A DNA stretch of 64,000 nucleotides, from the NCBI RefSeq assembly GCF_011759605.1, contig NZ_JAAOYX010000001.1, positions 186,001 through 250,000 on the forward strand. Direction: 5' to 3'. The position numbers and the translations under genes were made by a program. Source of the stretch: Luteibacter sp. SG786. GTDB lineage: Bacteria; Pseudomonadota; Gammaproteobacteria; Xanthomonadales; Rhodanobacteraceae. This document shows positions 34,466-43,562 of the stretch, one piece after another. Each line of letters starts with the position of its first letter. Positions within the stretch are counted from its first letter, which is position 1. A model generated the notes under the pieces. It did not search any database, was not told the DNA's origin, and saw only the letters and a list, made by a program, of their open reading frames with translations.

Positions 34466-36241
34466 TCAGAGCAGTTCCGGCAAGGTCGCCACGCCTGCCT
34501 CTATCGCCGCCTTGTGCACGTGGATGCGCGGCAGGATGCGGGCGAAGTAGAAGGCGGCGGTGTCCCGCTTGGCTTGACGGCGCTCGCTGGAGAGCCGGGA
34601 GCCTTCGGCCGTGAGCACGCTCCTGGCCCAGAAGTACGCCAGCGTGACGTAGCCCGAAAAATAGAGGTAGTCGACCGCGGCGGCACCGAGTTCTTCCGGA
34701 TTTGCCTGGGCCGATTGCGCGATGGCCTGGGTCAGGTCGCCCCATGCCTTCGCGGCCACGGCCAGAGGGCCCACGAATGCCTTGACCGCATCGTTGGCCT
34801 GGTTTGCCTGGCAGAAGGCGGATATCTCGCCCAGGAAATGCTTCAGGCCGGCGCCCTGCAACTGCATGATCTTGCGCCCGAGCAGGTCCAGCGCCTGGAT
34901 CTGCGTGGTGCCCTCGTACAGCGTGATGATGCGGGCGTCGCGCACGAATTGTTCCATGCCGTGCTCGGCGATGTAACCGTGCCCGCCGAAAATCTGCAGG
35001 GCTTCCTTCGTGCATTCCTGCGCCGCCTCGGTAAGCAGGCCTTTGGCGATGGGAATGAGGAACGACAGCAGTTCACCAGCCGTCTTGCGCTCCTGCGCGT
35101 CCGCCGCGCGGGCCTCGATGTCGCCCTGCAGGGCCGCGTAGGCGGCCAGCACGCGGCCGCCTTCCACGAACGCGCGCTGAGTCAGGAGCATGCGGCGCAC
35201 GTCGGGATGGACCGTGAGCGGATCGGCCGGCTTGTCGGGGAGCTTCGGACCGGAGAGCGCGCGCATCTGCAAGCGCTCGCGGGCGTAATGCAGGCTGTTC
35301 TGTAGCGCACGCTCCGAAACCGCGAGCCCCTGGATGCCCACGGCGAGGCGTGCCGCGTTCATCATCGTGAACATCGCCATCAGGCCCTTGTGCGGCGGAC
35401 CGACAAGCCAGCCCTCGGCCTCGTCGAAGTTCATGACGCACGTGGCCGAGCCCTTGATGCCCATCTTGTGTTCGATGGCGCCCGCGGCGACGGCGTTGCG
35501 CTCGCCCATGGCACCGTCCTTGCCCACCTTGAACTTGGGCACCACCAGCATGGAAATGCCGCGGCTGCCGGCGGGTGCGTCCGGGAGGCGGGCCAGCACG
35601 AGGTGCACGATGTTCTCGGCGAAGTCGTGTTCGCCCGCGCTGATGAAGATCTTGGTGCCGGTGACGCGGTAGCTGCCATCGCCGTTCGGTTCCGCGCGTG
35701 TCTTCAGCAGGCCCAGGTCGGAACCGGCCTGCGGTTCGGTAAGGCACATGGTGCCGGTCCAGCGGCCTTCCACCAGCGGCTTCAGGAAGACTTCCTTCTG
35801 CCAGTCGTCGCCGTGGTGTTCGAGCGCGTCGGTGGCTCCGTGCGAGAGCAGGGGATAGATGCCCCAGGCCAGATTGGCCGAGTCGATCATTTCCTTCGTG
35901 AGCGCCCCGACGACCGCGGGTAGCGCCTGCCCGCCGAAGGCCTCGCGCGCGGTGAGGCCCGCCCAGCCGCCTTCCGCGTACTGACGGTACGCCTCCTTGA
36001 AACCCGCCGGCGTGGTGACCGTGGCGGTGTCCTTGTCGTAATGGCAACCCTCGGCATCGCCGGAGGCGTTCAATGGGGCCAGCACCTGCTCGTTGAAGCG
36101 GGCGGCCTCGTCGAGCACGGCATCGATGAGGTCGCGCGTGTGTGCCTCGCCGCCCTCGAGGCGGCCGAGTACGGCTTCGGCGCCGAGCACGTCGTAGAGC
36201 GCGAAACGCATGTCATCGAGCGGGGCTTTGTAAAGCGTCAT
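34466..36241 (-). CDS. Acyl-CoA dehydrogenase (DmdC/large-ACAD type)
   Basis: A 591-residue FAD enzyme of the acyl-CoA dehydrogenase superfamily, longer than the 380-residue core type because of N- and C-terminal extensions. FAD and substrate motifs are visible: TMCLTEPQAGSDLG, KIFISAGEHD, and QIFGGHGYIAEHGMEQFVRDARI followed by LYEGTTQIQALDLLGRK. The C-terminal extension ends ARILPRIHVHKAAIEAG. Sequences of this shape are often named 3-methylmercaptopropionyl-CoA dehydrogenase (DmdC), but the name does not prove dimethylsulfoniopropionate use. Long-chain fatty acyl-CoA is an equally plausible substrate. A downstream lipoprotein-type gene is separate. Confidence 0.88.
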   Translation of the reverse strand: MTLYKAPLDDMRFALYDVLGAEAVLGRLEGGEAHTRDLIDAVLDEAARFNEQVLAPLNASGDAEGCHYDKDTATVTTPAGFKEAYRQYAEGGWAGLTAREAFGGQALPAVVGALTKEMIDSANLAWGIYPLLSHGATDALEHHGDDWQKEVFLKPLVEGRWTGTMCLTEPQAGSDLGLLKTRAEPNGDGSYRVTGTKIFISAGEHDFAENIVHLVLARLPDAPAGSRGISMLVVPKFKVGKDGAMGERNAVAAGAIEHKMGIKGSATCVMNFDEAEGWLVGPPHKGLMAMFTMMNAARLAVGIQGLAVSERALQNSLHYARERLQMRALSGPKLPDKPADPLTVHPDVRRMLLTQRAFVEGGRVLAAYAALQGDIEARAADAQERKTAGELLSFLIPIAKGLLTEAAQECTKEALQIFGGHGYIAEHGMEQFVRDARIITLYEGTTQIQALDLLGRKIMQLQGAGLKHFLGEISAFCQANQANDAVKAFVGPLAVAAKAWGDLTQAIAQSAQANPEELGAAAVDYLYFSGYVTLAYFWARSVLTAEGSRLSSERRQAKRDTAAFYFARILPRIHVHKAAIEAGVATLPELL

Positions 36242-36271
36242 GGAGAATCCTGTGCGGCGGTCGGTGGCGGG

Positions 36272-36772
36272 TCAGGGCGAACGGTAGGTGTCGGGGATGC
36301 CGGGCACCGGGGAGAGCCAGCTCTTGCCGCGCACGGGATAGGAATGCGATTCCTTCTCTTTCTCCGGCGTGGCGGTGATGCGTCCGTCGATGCTGTAGGG
36401 AAGGGCACCCGAGCTGCCCTTCGCGGCTAACTCGGCAAGCGCCTTGGACATCTCCGCCGTCGGCAGCAGGTCGATCGTGGCGACGTCGGCGGCGAACGAG
36501 GGAATGTCCTGGTCGATCTTCGCGTCCAGCAGCACGCCGCCGAGATCGCCCACGCGCAGCGTGCCCTGGAACGTGTCGAAGGACATGCCCCCATAGCTGT
36601 TGTTGCGGATGCGCAGGGTGACGTGCCACGGGCCGCCGGGCTTGGCGGCCACTTCCTGCAGGGTGACCGCAGGCGGAAACACGCTTTTCCTGGCGGGGCC
36701 GCAAGCGGCGAGGAGGGCGGTGGCCGCGAGCAGCGCGGCACGGAGGAACGGTTGGCGGACGATCGGAGTCAT
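36272..36772 (-). CDS. Small lipoprotein, possible LEA-type fold
   Basis: A 166-residue lipoprotein: the signal ends ATALLAAC|GPA (lipobox LAAC, Cys24). The mature part (VTLRIRNNSYGGMSFDTFQGTLRVGDLGGVLLDAKI) looks like a beta-sandwich of the LEA/WHy kind. It ends KSWLSPVPGIPDTYRSP. Function is unknown. I chose the second of two ATGs: GGAAG lies 8 bases before it but only 2 bases before the first. It is 30 bases upstream of the acyl-CoA dehydrogenase on the same strand and may be co-transcribed. Confidence 0.75.
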   Translation of the reverse strand: MTPIVRQPFLRAALLAATALLAACGPARKSVFPPAVTLQEVAAKPGGPWHVTLRIRNNSYGGMSFDTFQGTLRVGDLGGVLLDAKIDQDIPSFAADVATIDLLPTAEMSKALAELAAKGSSGALPYSIDGRITATPEKEKESHSYPVRGKSWLSPVPGIPDTYRSP

Positions 36773-36929
36773 TCCCATGGCTTCCGGTTGAAGTGCCCTT
36801 GGAGGTCGAACGGTCGTTCGATGGTAGCGCCCGTCGAGGCGTGCGCGCGAGCCGGGCGTTTCAAACGCGGTTCCCAAGCGGCGAGCGAGCAGGCATCATC
36901 CGGGATTATTCCTCCGTATCGATTTCACA

Positions 36930-37412
36930 ATGACCCGACGCATCGCCGCACGACGTTCGCCCATCCATGGAAATGGCGTTTTTGCCACCGCACCGATCAA
37001 GGCCGGTGAAGAGATCATCGAATACAAGGGCGACCGCATCACCCATGCGCAGGCGGACAAGCGCTACGGCGACGGCGGTGAGACCGGGCACACGTTCCTC
37101 TTCACGCTCAACGAACGCTACATCGTCGACGGCAACAGCCACGGCAACGTGGCCCGCTGGATCAACCACGGGTGCGATCCCAATTGCCAGGCCCTGATCG
37201 AGGAAGCCGTGGAAGGAAAGCCGTCCAAGCACGATCGCGTGCTGATCGAGGCCATCCGTGACATCGCCCCCGGCGAGGAACTGGTCTACGACTACGGCAT
37301 CACGCTCGACATGCCGCATACGGCCCGTCTCAAGAAGATCTGGGCCTGCCGCTGCGGCTCGCCGAAGTGCATCGGCACCATGCTGAAGCCGAAGCGCAAG
37401 AAGGCGGACTGA
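36930..37412 (+). CDS. SET-domain protein lysine methyltransferase
   Basis: A 160-residue protein consisting of little more than a SET domain with a post-SET zinc site. The core motifs are intact: GNGVFA (14-19), the pseudoknot NHGCDPNC (79-86) and ELVYDYG (117-123). The post-SET Cys at 140, 142 and 147 (ACRCGSPKC), together with Cys86, give the four expected zinc ligands. Such proteins are typical of eukaryotic histone methyltransferases but recur in Xanthomonadales and in chlamydiae. Its target here is unknown; a DNA-binding or ribosomal protein is possible. No secretion signal is seen. Confidence 0.9.
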   Translation: MTRRIAARRSPIHGNGVFATAPIKAGEEIIEYKGDRITHAQADKRYGDGGETGHTFLFTLNERYIVDGNSHGNVARWINHGCDPNCQALIEEAVEGKPSKHDRVLIEAIRDIAPGEELVYDYGITLDMPHTARLKKIWACRCGSPKCIGTMLKPKRKKAD

Positions 37413-37515
37413 TCCCGCCTTCACCTTTGCCCACGGGATGCCGACGGCATCACGACATCCCCCTGATGGGCCGTTCGCCACACTGCGCGGAACATTCCCC
37501 CGAAGGAGTTCCCCC

Positions 37516-38064
37516 ATGGCGAACAAACGAATCGATGGCCGCCGCGTGGCGGTCGTCGCCACCGACGGATTCGAACAGTCCGAACTCACCGAGCCGAAGC
37601 GGCTGCTTGAGGAAGCCGGTGCCACGGTCGACGTTATCGCGCCCGGTGACGCCTCCAGCATCAAGGGCTGGGACAAGAAGGACTGGGGCAAGGACGTCGC
37701 GGTCGACGTGCCGCTCGACAAGGCCGACGCCGGTCGTTACGACGCCATCGTGCTGCCCGGCGGCGTCATCAATCCCGACAAGCTGCGCACGGACGAAAAG
37801 GTGCTTGGCCTGGTGAAGCAGTTCGCCGAGGCCGGCAAGCCGGTGGCGGCAATCTGCCACGGGCCCTGGACCCTGATCAACGCGGGTCTGGTGAAGGACC
37901 GCAAGGTCACTTCGTGGCCCTCGGTGCGGAAGGATCTCGAGAACGCCGGTGCGAAGTGGGAGGACAGCGAAGTGGTGAAGGATGCGAACTTCATCACGAG
38001 CCGCAAGCCCGATGACATTCCCGCTTTCGCCAACGCGGTGATCGAGGCCCTGGCGGCCGCCTGA
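37516..38064 (+). CDS. DJ-1/PfpI family cysteine hydrolase or chaperone
   Basis: A 182-residue class-I amidotransferase-like protein of the PfpI/YhbO/DJ-1 group. The reactive Cys114 is in the nucleophile elbow AAICHGPW, with the supporting Glu20 in TDGFEQSEL. Members have been assigned intracellular protease, deglycase or chaperone activities; the deglycase claim is disputed. GAAGGAG lies about 7 bases before the ATG. It is convergent with the EF-G paralogue across a REP pair. Confidence 0.92.
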   Translation: MANKRIDGRRVAVVATDGFEQSELTEPKRLLEEAGATVDVIAPGDASSIKGWDKKDWGKDVAVDVPLDKADAGRYDAIVLPGGVINPDKLRTDEKVLGLVKQFAEAGKPVAAICHGPWTLINAGLVKDRKVTSWPSVRKDLENAGAKWEDSEVVKDANFITSRKPDDIPAFANAVIEALAAA

Positions 38065-38076
38065 TCGCGCCGCACG

Positions 38077-38152
38077 CTGTAGGAGCCGCCATGGCGGCGA
38101 GGCAAGTACCAGCGGTGCGGCACGTGCCTCGTCGCCATGGCGGCTCCCACAG
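38077..38152. repeat. REP pair between the PfpI and EF-G-like genes
   Basis: CTGTAGGAGCCGCCATGGCG(GCGAGGCA) at 38077-38104 is mirrored by (TGCCTCG)TCGCCATGGCGGCTCCCACAG at 38125-38152, a near-perfect 28-bp inverted pair. It ends exactly at the stop codon of the EF-G-like gene and probably serves as the 3' end for both convergent transcripts. Confidence 0.88.
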
Positions 38153-40192
38153 TCAATCTTCGTCCGCCTTCGGCTTCCACGCCTCGGCCAATCGCTTCTG
38201 CACGCCGGGCGGCACCGGGTCGTAGTGGCTGAACTGCATTGCATAGCGCCCCAGGCCGCCCGTCATCGCCTTGAGCTGCGTGGGATAGTCGACGAGTTCC
38301 GCCAGCGGAACGCGGGCCTTGATCAATGTTTCCCCGCCACGTAGCGAGTCCGTACCCATGATCTGCGCGCGTTTCGACGCCAGGCCACCGGTGACGTCGC
38401 CCACGTAGTGGTCGGGAATCGACACCTCCAGGTCCACTACAGGCTCCAGTACCTGCGGGCGGGCGCGCGACACGGCGTCGAGGAAGGCCTTGCGCCCGGC
38501 ACTGATGAAGGCCACTTCCTTGGAATCCACAGGATGGTGCTTGCCGTCGTAAACGATCACGCGTACATCCTGGATGGGATACCCCGCGATCGCGCCCGCG
38601 TCGAGCGCCTGACGCACGCCCTTCTCGATGGCCGGCATGAACTGCCCGGGGATCACGCCCCCTTTCGTTTCGTCGTCGAATACGAAGCCGCTGCCACGAT
38701 CCAGCGGTTCCACGCGAAGGAACACTTCACCGAACTGACCTGCGCCGCCCGTCTGCTTCTTGTGCCGGTGGTGGCCTTCCGCGCCCGCGGCGATCGTCTC
38801 GCGATAGGCGATGCGCGGGGGACGCGTGACGACATCGACGTCGTAGCGCGACTTCATGCGCTCGAGCATCAGCTTCAGGTGCAGGTCCGACAGGCCGCGC
38901 ACCACGGTCTCGTTCAGTTCCTTGTGGTGCTCGACGCGGAAGCAGGGGTCTTCCTCCGCCAGCTTCGCCAGGGCCTGCGACAGCTTCTGTTCCTGGCCCT
39001 TGTGCGCCGGTTCCACGGCGAGGCCATACATCGGCATCGGAAAGGAGGCCGATTCCAGGTGGATGCGGCCCTCATCCGCCGCATCATGCAGCACGGCGTC
39101 GAAATGGATGTCCTCGATCTTCGCCACGGCAGCGATGTCGCCCGGCAGCGCTTCGTCCACTTCCACATGGTCGCGTCCCTTCAGGCGGAACAGGTGCGCG
39201 ACCTTGAACGGCTTGCGTCCGTCGTCGACCAGGAGTTGCGAGTCCTTGCGCACGGTGCCCTGCCATACGCGGAACACGCCGAGCTTGCCGACGAAAGGGT
39301 CGTTGACGATCTTGAAGACGTCCGCGACCACGTGCATTTCCGGGTCGGCGGTAACCGCGAACGGCGCGTCGTCGGCATCGCGGAACGGCGGCGGATTCGT
39401 TTCGCTCGGGCAGGGGAGGATGCGTTCCACCAGGTCGAGCAATTCGGCGACGCCGACGCCTTCGCGCGCACTGGCGAACGCGATGGGTATCAAGTGGCCG
39501 TCGCGCAGGGAATGTTCGAGGGCGTCGCGCATTTCCGCAGCGGTAAGAGAGGATTCCCCCGCTTCCAGATAGTGCTCCATGACCTCGTCGTCGATCTCCA
39601 CGACCTGATCGACGATTCGCTGGTGGGCTTCGCCAGGGGAGGAGAAGTCGGTGTCCCCGGCTGTCTGGAAGAAGGCGTCACGAACCGAACGGCCTTTCGA
39701 CGCGGGCAGGTTGAGCGGCATGCATTCGTTGCCGAATTCCTCGCGCAACGCGTCCACGAGTGCCGGCAGGTCCACGCCGTCGGCGTCGATGCGGTTGACG
39801 ATGACGATGCGCGCGAGGCCTCGCTCTTTGGCGTGCGCCATCATGCTGCGGGTGCCGTGTTCGATGCCGTTGGCGGCGTTGACCACGATGGCCACCGTAT
39901 CCGCGGCATCCATCGCGGCCAGGGCGGGGCCGCGAAAGTCGGCATAGCCGGGTGTGTCGATGAGATGGATGCGAAAGCCGTTGCGCTCGATGGATGCTAC
40001 CGATGCGTCGATGGAGTGGCCTCGGGCCTTTTCCATGGGATCGGTATCTGAAACGGTGGTGCCGCGTTCGACGCTGCCCATGCCGGTGAGTGCGCCGCCG
40101 GCGTGGAGCATGGCTTCGAACAACGTGGTCTTGCCTGCGCCGGCGTGGCCGGCGAGGGCCAGGCTGCGGATACGTTCCGTGGATGGCGACAC
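38153..40192 (-). CDS. Elongation factor G paralogue (FusA2-like translational GTPase)
   Basis: A 679-residue translational GTPase with all EF-G domains. The P-loop is GHAGAGKT (15-22), G3 is DTPG (79-82) and G4 is NRID (133-136), where canonical EF-G has NKxD. Domains II-V follow (GQFGEVFLRVEP, SIPDHYVGDVTGGLASKRAQI). It is shorter than housekeeping EF-G and stands outside a str operon, so it is a paralogue; its role in translation, ribosome recycling or stress is unknown. The start is a GTG with AGGAGG 8 bases upstream. ATG codons further upstream lack a ribosome site and would add low-complexity sequence. Confidence 0.88.
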   Translation of the reverse strand: MSPSTERIRSLALAGHAGAGKTTLFEAMLHAGGALTGMGSVERGTTVSDTDPMEKARGHSIDASVASIERNGFRIHLIDTPGYADFRGPALAAMDAADTVAIVVNAANGIEHGTRSMMAHAKERGLARIVIVNRIDADGVDLPALVDALREEFGNECMPLNLPASKGRSVRDAFFQTAGDTDFSSPGEAHQRIVDQVVEIDDEVMEHYLEAGESSLTAAEMRDALEHSLRDGHLIPIAFASAREGVGVAELLDLVERILPCPSETNPPPFRDADDAPFAVTADPEMHVVADVFKIVNDPFVGKLGVFRVWQGTVRKDSQLLVDDGRKPFKVAHLFRLKGRDHVEVDEALPGDIAAVAKIEDIHFDAVLHDAADEGRIHLESASFPMPMYGLAVEPAHKGQEQKLSQALAKLAEEDPCFRVEHHKELNETVVRGLSDLHLKLMLERMKSRYDVDVVTRPPRIAYRETIAAGAEGHHRHKKQTGGAGQFGEVFLRVEPLDRGSGFVFDDETKGGVIPGQFMPAIEKGVRQALDAGAIAGYPIQDVRVIVYDGKHHPVDSKEVAFISAGRKAFLDAVSRARPQVLEPVVDLEVSIPDHYVGDVTGGLASKRAQIMGTDSLRGGETLIKARVPLAELVDYPTQLKAMTGGLGRYAMQFSHYDPVPPGVQKRLAEAWKPKADED

Positions 40193-40497
40193 GATGCGAC
40201 CCTCCTCTTGTGGAAGGGGCGGCGCGGGGGAACGCGGCGTCATGATCGGCGTCGCCTTCTCGCACACCTCCCCGGCGTGACGATGGCGGGCCGTCACGGT
40301 CGTCCGGGCTTCGGACGGTCATGGCGGTGGTTGGGGCGTGTGCCCGGGCCCAAGCGTTCTCCTTCCCGCCTCGGGAATCAAGTGGGTCGGGAATCTTCTG
40401 CGGCTGCCATGGTCTGAGCCCGGGGGCTTACGCTGGGTTTAGCGGACCGCCGCTATGCTGTTCGACTTTCCAATGCGGGCTACAGGATCACCGCAGC
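40193..40497. other. Divergent promoter region, EF-G-like gene and TonB-like gene
   Basis: 305 bases between two divergently transcribed genes, both starting with GTG. Apart from the AGGAGG ribosome site of the EF-G-like gene and short GC-rich inverted stretches (for example GCCCGGGC at about 40345), I see no repeat or RNA gene. A TATGCT (about 40453) could be a -10 for the rightward gene, but no matching -35 stands out. Confidence 0.4.
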
Positions 40498-41499
40498 GTG
40501 CAATATCCCGGCAAGGCGCCACCGCCGTTCGTCGAACCCCACCGGCTGCAGCCGGAGGATTCGCCGCGCGCGCCCGGTCTTGCGCCGATCGACGCCGCCA
40601 CGCTTGCCGCGCTGCACGACATCGGCCGGCGACCGCCGCCGCGCGAGCGCGCGCTGCGGATACTGGCGATGGTGGCCGCCATCGTCCTGCACATCGGTCT
40701 CGTGCTGGTGGTGCGCTATGAGATGGAGCCGAGGCCCCCGATCGGCTATGCGCCGGTGTTCGATCGCGAGGACGTGCTCGAGGTGCGTTTCATCGAACCG
40801 GCACGCCGTCCTCCGCCGGCGGTAGCGCCACCGCCACCGGCCCCGGAACCGCCGCCGAAGGTTCGTTCGCCGGAGGCGACCCGTCCCGAGCCGCCGCGCC
40901 CACGCGCCTCCACCGAGGCCGCACCGCAGCCCCCCGCGCCGGCCCCCGACGCGCAGGCCAGGCGCCCCGTGTTGTTCGGGGCCGACGGAAGCATCGTCAT
41001 GCCGAAGAAGGGTGCGGAAGGAACGACCCAGGCCGATTTCGTCGCGCGCAAGCCGACGGACGACAGCGGCATCATGTCCCACAAGACCACGGTGACTTAC
41101 ACACAGACGCGGTTCGAGAAAGATTGGGCGCCGCGGGACGAAAACGCGCTCAACAAGGGGCTTCGCCGGGCGATGGAAACCACGACGGTGAAGAAGACGA
41201 TCGACCTCGGGCACGGCGTGCGCGTGAAGTGCGCCACGGTCTTCTTCGTGCTGCCCGTGGGTTGCGGTGGGGAAGACCCCTCGAAGGCCGCCGCGAAGGA
41301 CGGCGACGTTCGCCTCAATATGGCGCCGGCGAATCCGCCGGTGAAGGACCTGCCCGGTCAGCCGACGCCCCCCACGGAGGCGGAGTGCATCGCCGCCTTC
41401 CGGGCCGACAAGCCCTTGCCGCAGGGTTGCGCCTCCGACACTCCGCTGAAGGCGATGGACCAGGAGAACGCCGAACGCGAGCGGCGCACGGGCAAGTAG
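40498..41499 (+). CDS. Proline-rich TonB-like membrane protein, first of a tandem pair
   Basis: A 333-residue protein. A cytoplasmic N-terminus of about 54 residues is followed by one membrane helix (about 55-72, LAMVAAIVLHIGLVLVV). A TonB-like Pro-rich periplasmic spacer (about 100-160) leads to a C-terminal domain (about 200-333). This C-terminal domain (TQTRFEKDWAPRDENALN, TTVKKTIDLGHGVRVKCATVF, ECIAAFRADKPLPQGC) is clearly shared with the next gene and carries several Cys. It has no ExbB/ExbD neighbours and no standard TonB C-terminal motif, so calling it TonB would be unsafe. The start is a GTG, with a weak AGGA upstream. Function unknown. Confidence 0.75.
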   Translation: MQYPGKAPPPFVEPHRLQPEDSPRAPGLAPIDAATLAALHDIGRRPPPRERALRILAMVAAIVLHIGLVLVVRYEMEPRPPIGYAPVFDREDVLEVRFIEPARRPPPAVAPPPPAPEPPPKVRSPEATRPEPPRPRASTEAAPQPPAPAPDAQARRPVLFGADGSIVMPKKGAEGTTQADFVARKPTDDSGIMSHKTTVTYTQTRFEKDWAPRDENALNKGLRRAMETTTVKKTIDLGHGVRVKCATVFFVLPVGCGGEDPSKAAAKDGDVRLNMAPANPPVKDLPGQPTPPTEAECIAAFRADKPLPQGCASDTPLKAMDQENAERERRTGK

Positions 41500-41562
41500 C
41501 TTCGCGTTCGCGACGCGCGTGACGATTGTGCGCGCCGGCCGCAGCGTGGACACTAACCGCCC

Positions 41563-43560
41563 ATGCCCAAGACCTACCAACCGGACAGCGACCGCCCGAT
41601 CGCCGCGAATTCGCTGCCGGTGTCGCCGCGCGAAGCGGCCATGCGTGCGCTGGTGTACCGCCGTCGCTTGCGCGAGAGGCCGCGCGACCGCCTGCTGCGC
41701 GTGTTCGGCTGGGTGGGCACCATCGTCGTCCACCTGCTTTTCCTGTTCGGCATGATCCTGGGCCCCGCGTACGAGGTATTGCCGCCGCCCCCCGAGCAGC
41801 CGGACGAAAACGCATTGCTGGTGCGCCTCATCGACAAGCCGCCGCCGCCCGTGCCGCCGGTACGCGGCACGCCGTCGAGGGCGCCGGTCGCGAAGACGCG
41901 CTGGAATACCGCGCATTCGAAGGCCAGCCGCGCATCGAGCGGTTCCCGCGCCGCCGCCGTGGCGTCCGCCGCCAAGCCCCTTCCCGCCATTGCCGTGCCC
42001 GCCGCGCAACCGCCCCAGGTGAAGCCGGACGTGAAGCTGAGCGCGCCTCCGCCGAGCGTCGTTGCCGTCGCGGAGCGGCCGCTGAGCCAGCCGAAGGCGC
42101 CGCCGCCCCAGCCGGAACTCGAGAAGGTGCCGGTGCCGACGCCCGCGCCGCCCGATCTGGCGGTGGATACGCCGAAGCCGACGGTAGTGCCGCCCCGCTT
42201 TCAGCCCGAGCCGGTGCGCCGGGCGCAGGCCGAAGGCACGGCCCCCATGCCTCCGCCCGCCTCGCTGGCCCTGCCCGAGACGCCCGCCGCGCAGATGGCC
42301 GTCACGCCCACGCCGCCGACGATCACGGCCGAGCGCACCGCGCCGGTGCCTACCACCGCGATGACGTTGGCGACGGTGCCGCGTCCCGAGGTGGAAACAT
42401 CGTCCGCTCCCCCGACGCCGCAGGACGCCCCGTTGCCGGCGATCGCGCCCGAGCCGACGGCGCCAAAGCCCGACCTCGCCATCGATGCCCGGCCGGTACC
42501 TCCGAAGGTGTCGGTCGAACCCATCCACGCACCCGCCGTCGAGGCCACCGCGGATCTCGAAGCGGTGCCCCTTCCTGACGCCACGGCGAAACCCACGGTG
42601 TCCGCGCCTGTCACGGACGAAGTACGCCCCGTCGTCCAGGCGCCGGCCGTCACGCCTGGCGACATGCAGCGGCCCGTGGCCGGCGTCGACACCGCGCCGC
42701 AACCGCCGGGGCAGGCACCCGGCGATGTGGCTGCGGGTGAATCCAAGGCGCAGACCGTGGCGGAGCAGGGCAAGGCGGATGCGGCACGTGCCGCCGGCGA
42801 AGCGAAGGGGCCCCCGGCCCAGCCCCTCGTTCCGGGGCAGACCACGGCGGAAGCCTCGGGCTCGAACACACCGGGCGCCACCGCCGCCACCGGCACGCCG
42901 GGCGCGGTCAACGGCGTGGACGAGGGCCAGCGCCTCACCGGCGCGAATGGCACATCGCAGCGCGACGACGGCGTCGTGGGCGGGCAGGGCGACAAGACCG
43001 GCCAGGTGGCCGGTGCCTATGTGGAGCTGAAACCGCGCGGCAACCTCGTGCCGCAATCCGGCGCGCGCGTGCATATCGACTACAAGGCCACGCGTTTCGA
43101 GGGCGCCTGGACACCGAAGGGGGAATCCTCCGTCGACACGGCCGTCCGTCACGGCGTAGAGGCGACGACGGTGCGCAGCACGATCTCGCTGCCGCGTGGC
43201 GTCAGGCTCAACTGCACGGCGGGCCCGGGCAACGCGGGCGGCGCGATGAAGGAAGCCATTTCCCTCCTGACCTTCGGCTGCTCGGAAGACGTGCAGGCGA
43301 AACCCGCCAGCCAGGAAGCGCTGGCGAAGGTGCAGACCATGGCCCCCGCCAAGCCGCTGGCCGAGAACCTTCCGCCCGCCAACAGCACGACGGTCGCCGC
43401 CGCTCCGGTCGCGCTGGACAACACGGCGCTGTGCGCGACGGCACGAGTCACCGGCGGCCCGCTGCCGCCGGGGTGCGAGGCGTCGATCAAGATCAACGTG
43501 CCGGCGCCTTCCGTGAACTCCGGCTCATGGGTTCCGGCAAGCGACCAGTTCTCGCACTAG
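41563..43560 (+). CDS. Proline-rich TonB-like membrane protein, second of a tandem pair
   Basis: A 665-residue paralogue of the upstream gene: one membrane helix (about 45-66, VFGWVGTIVVHLLFLFGMIL) after a basic N-terminus, then a very long Pro/Ala/Val-rich spacer (about 75-470). The same C-terminal domain follows (YKATRFEGAWTPKGESSVD, TTVRSTISLPRGVRLNCTAG, LCATARVTGGPLPPGC). The spacer is about six times longer than in the first copy. The stretched architecture suits a protein that spans the periplasm, but partners are unknown. A gap of 63 bases separates the pair. It is convergent with the RDD gene, with a 2-base gap. Confidence 0.75.
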   Translation: MPKTYQPDSDRPIAANSLPVSPREAAMRALVYRRRLRERPRDRLLRVFGWVGTIVVHLLFLFGMILGPAYEVLPPPPEQPDENALLVRLIDKPPPPVPPVRGTPSRAPVAKTRWNTAHSKASRASSGSRAAAVASAAKPLPAIAVPAAQPPQVKPDVKLSAPPPSVVAVAERPLSQPKAPPPQPELEKVPVPTPAPPDLAVDTPKPTVVPPRFQPEPVRRAQAEGTAPMPPPASLALPETPAAQMAVTPTPPTITAERTAPVPTTAMTLATVPRPEVETSSAPPTPQDAPLPAIAPEPTAPKPDLAIDARPVPPKVSVEPIHAPAVEATADLEAVPLPDATAKPTVSAPVTDEVRPVVQAPAVTPGDMQRPVAGVDTAPQPPGQAPGDVAAGESKAQTVAEQGKADAARAAGEAKGPPAQPLVPGQTTAEASGSNTPGATAATGTPGAVNGVDEGQRLTGANGTSQRDDGVVGGQGDKTGQVAGAYVELKPRGNLVPQSGARVHIDYKATRFEGAWTPKGESSVDTAVRHGVEATTVRSTISLPRGVRLNCTAGPGNAGGAMKEAISLLTFGCSEDVQAKPASQEALAKVQTMAPAKPLAENLPPANSTTVAAAPVALDNTALCATARVTGGPLPPGCEASIKINVPAPSVNSGSWVPASDQFSH

Positions 43561-43562
43561 CC

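Noticed and set aside
40480-43152. 890-codon open frame on the minus strand
   Set aside because: It runs opposite the two proline-rich TonB-like genes; its His/Arg/Gly-rich product is what the complement of Pro/Ala codons gives. It has no domain and no ribosome site.
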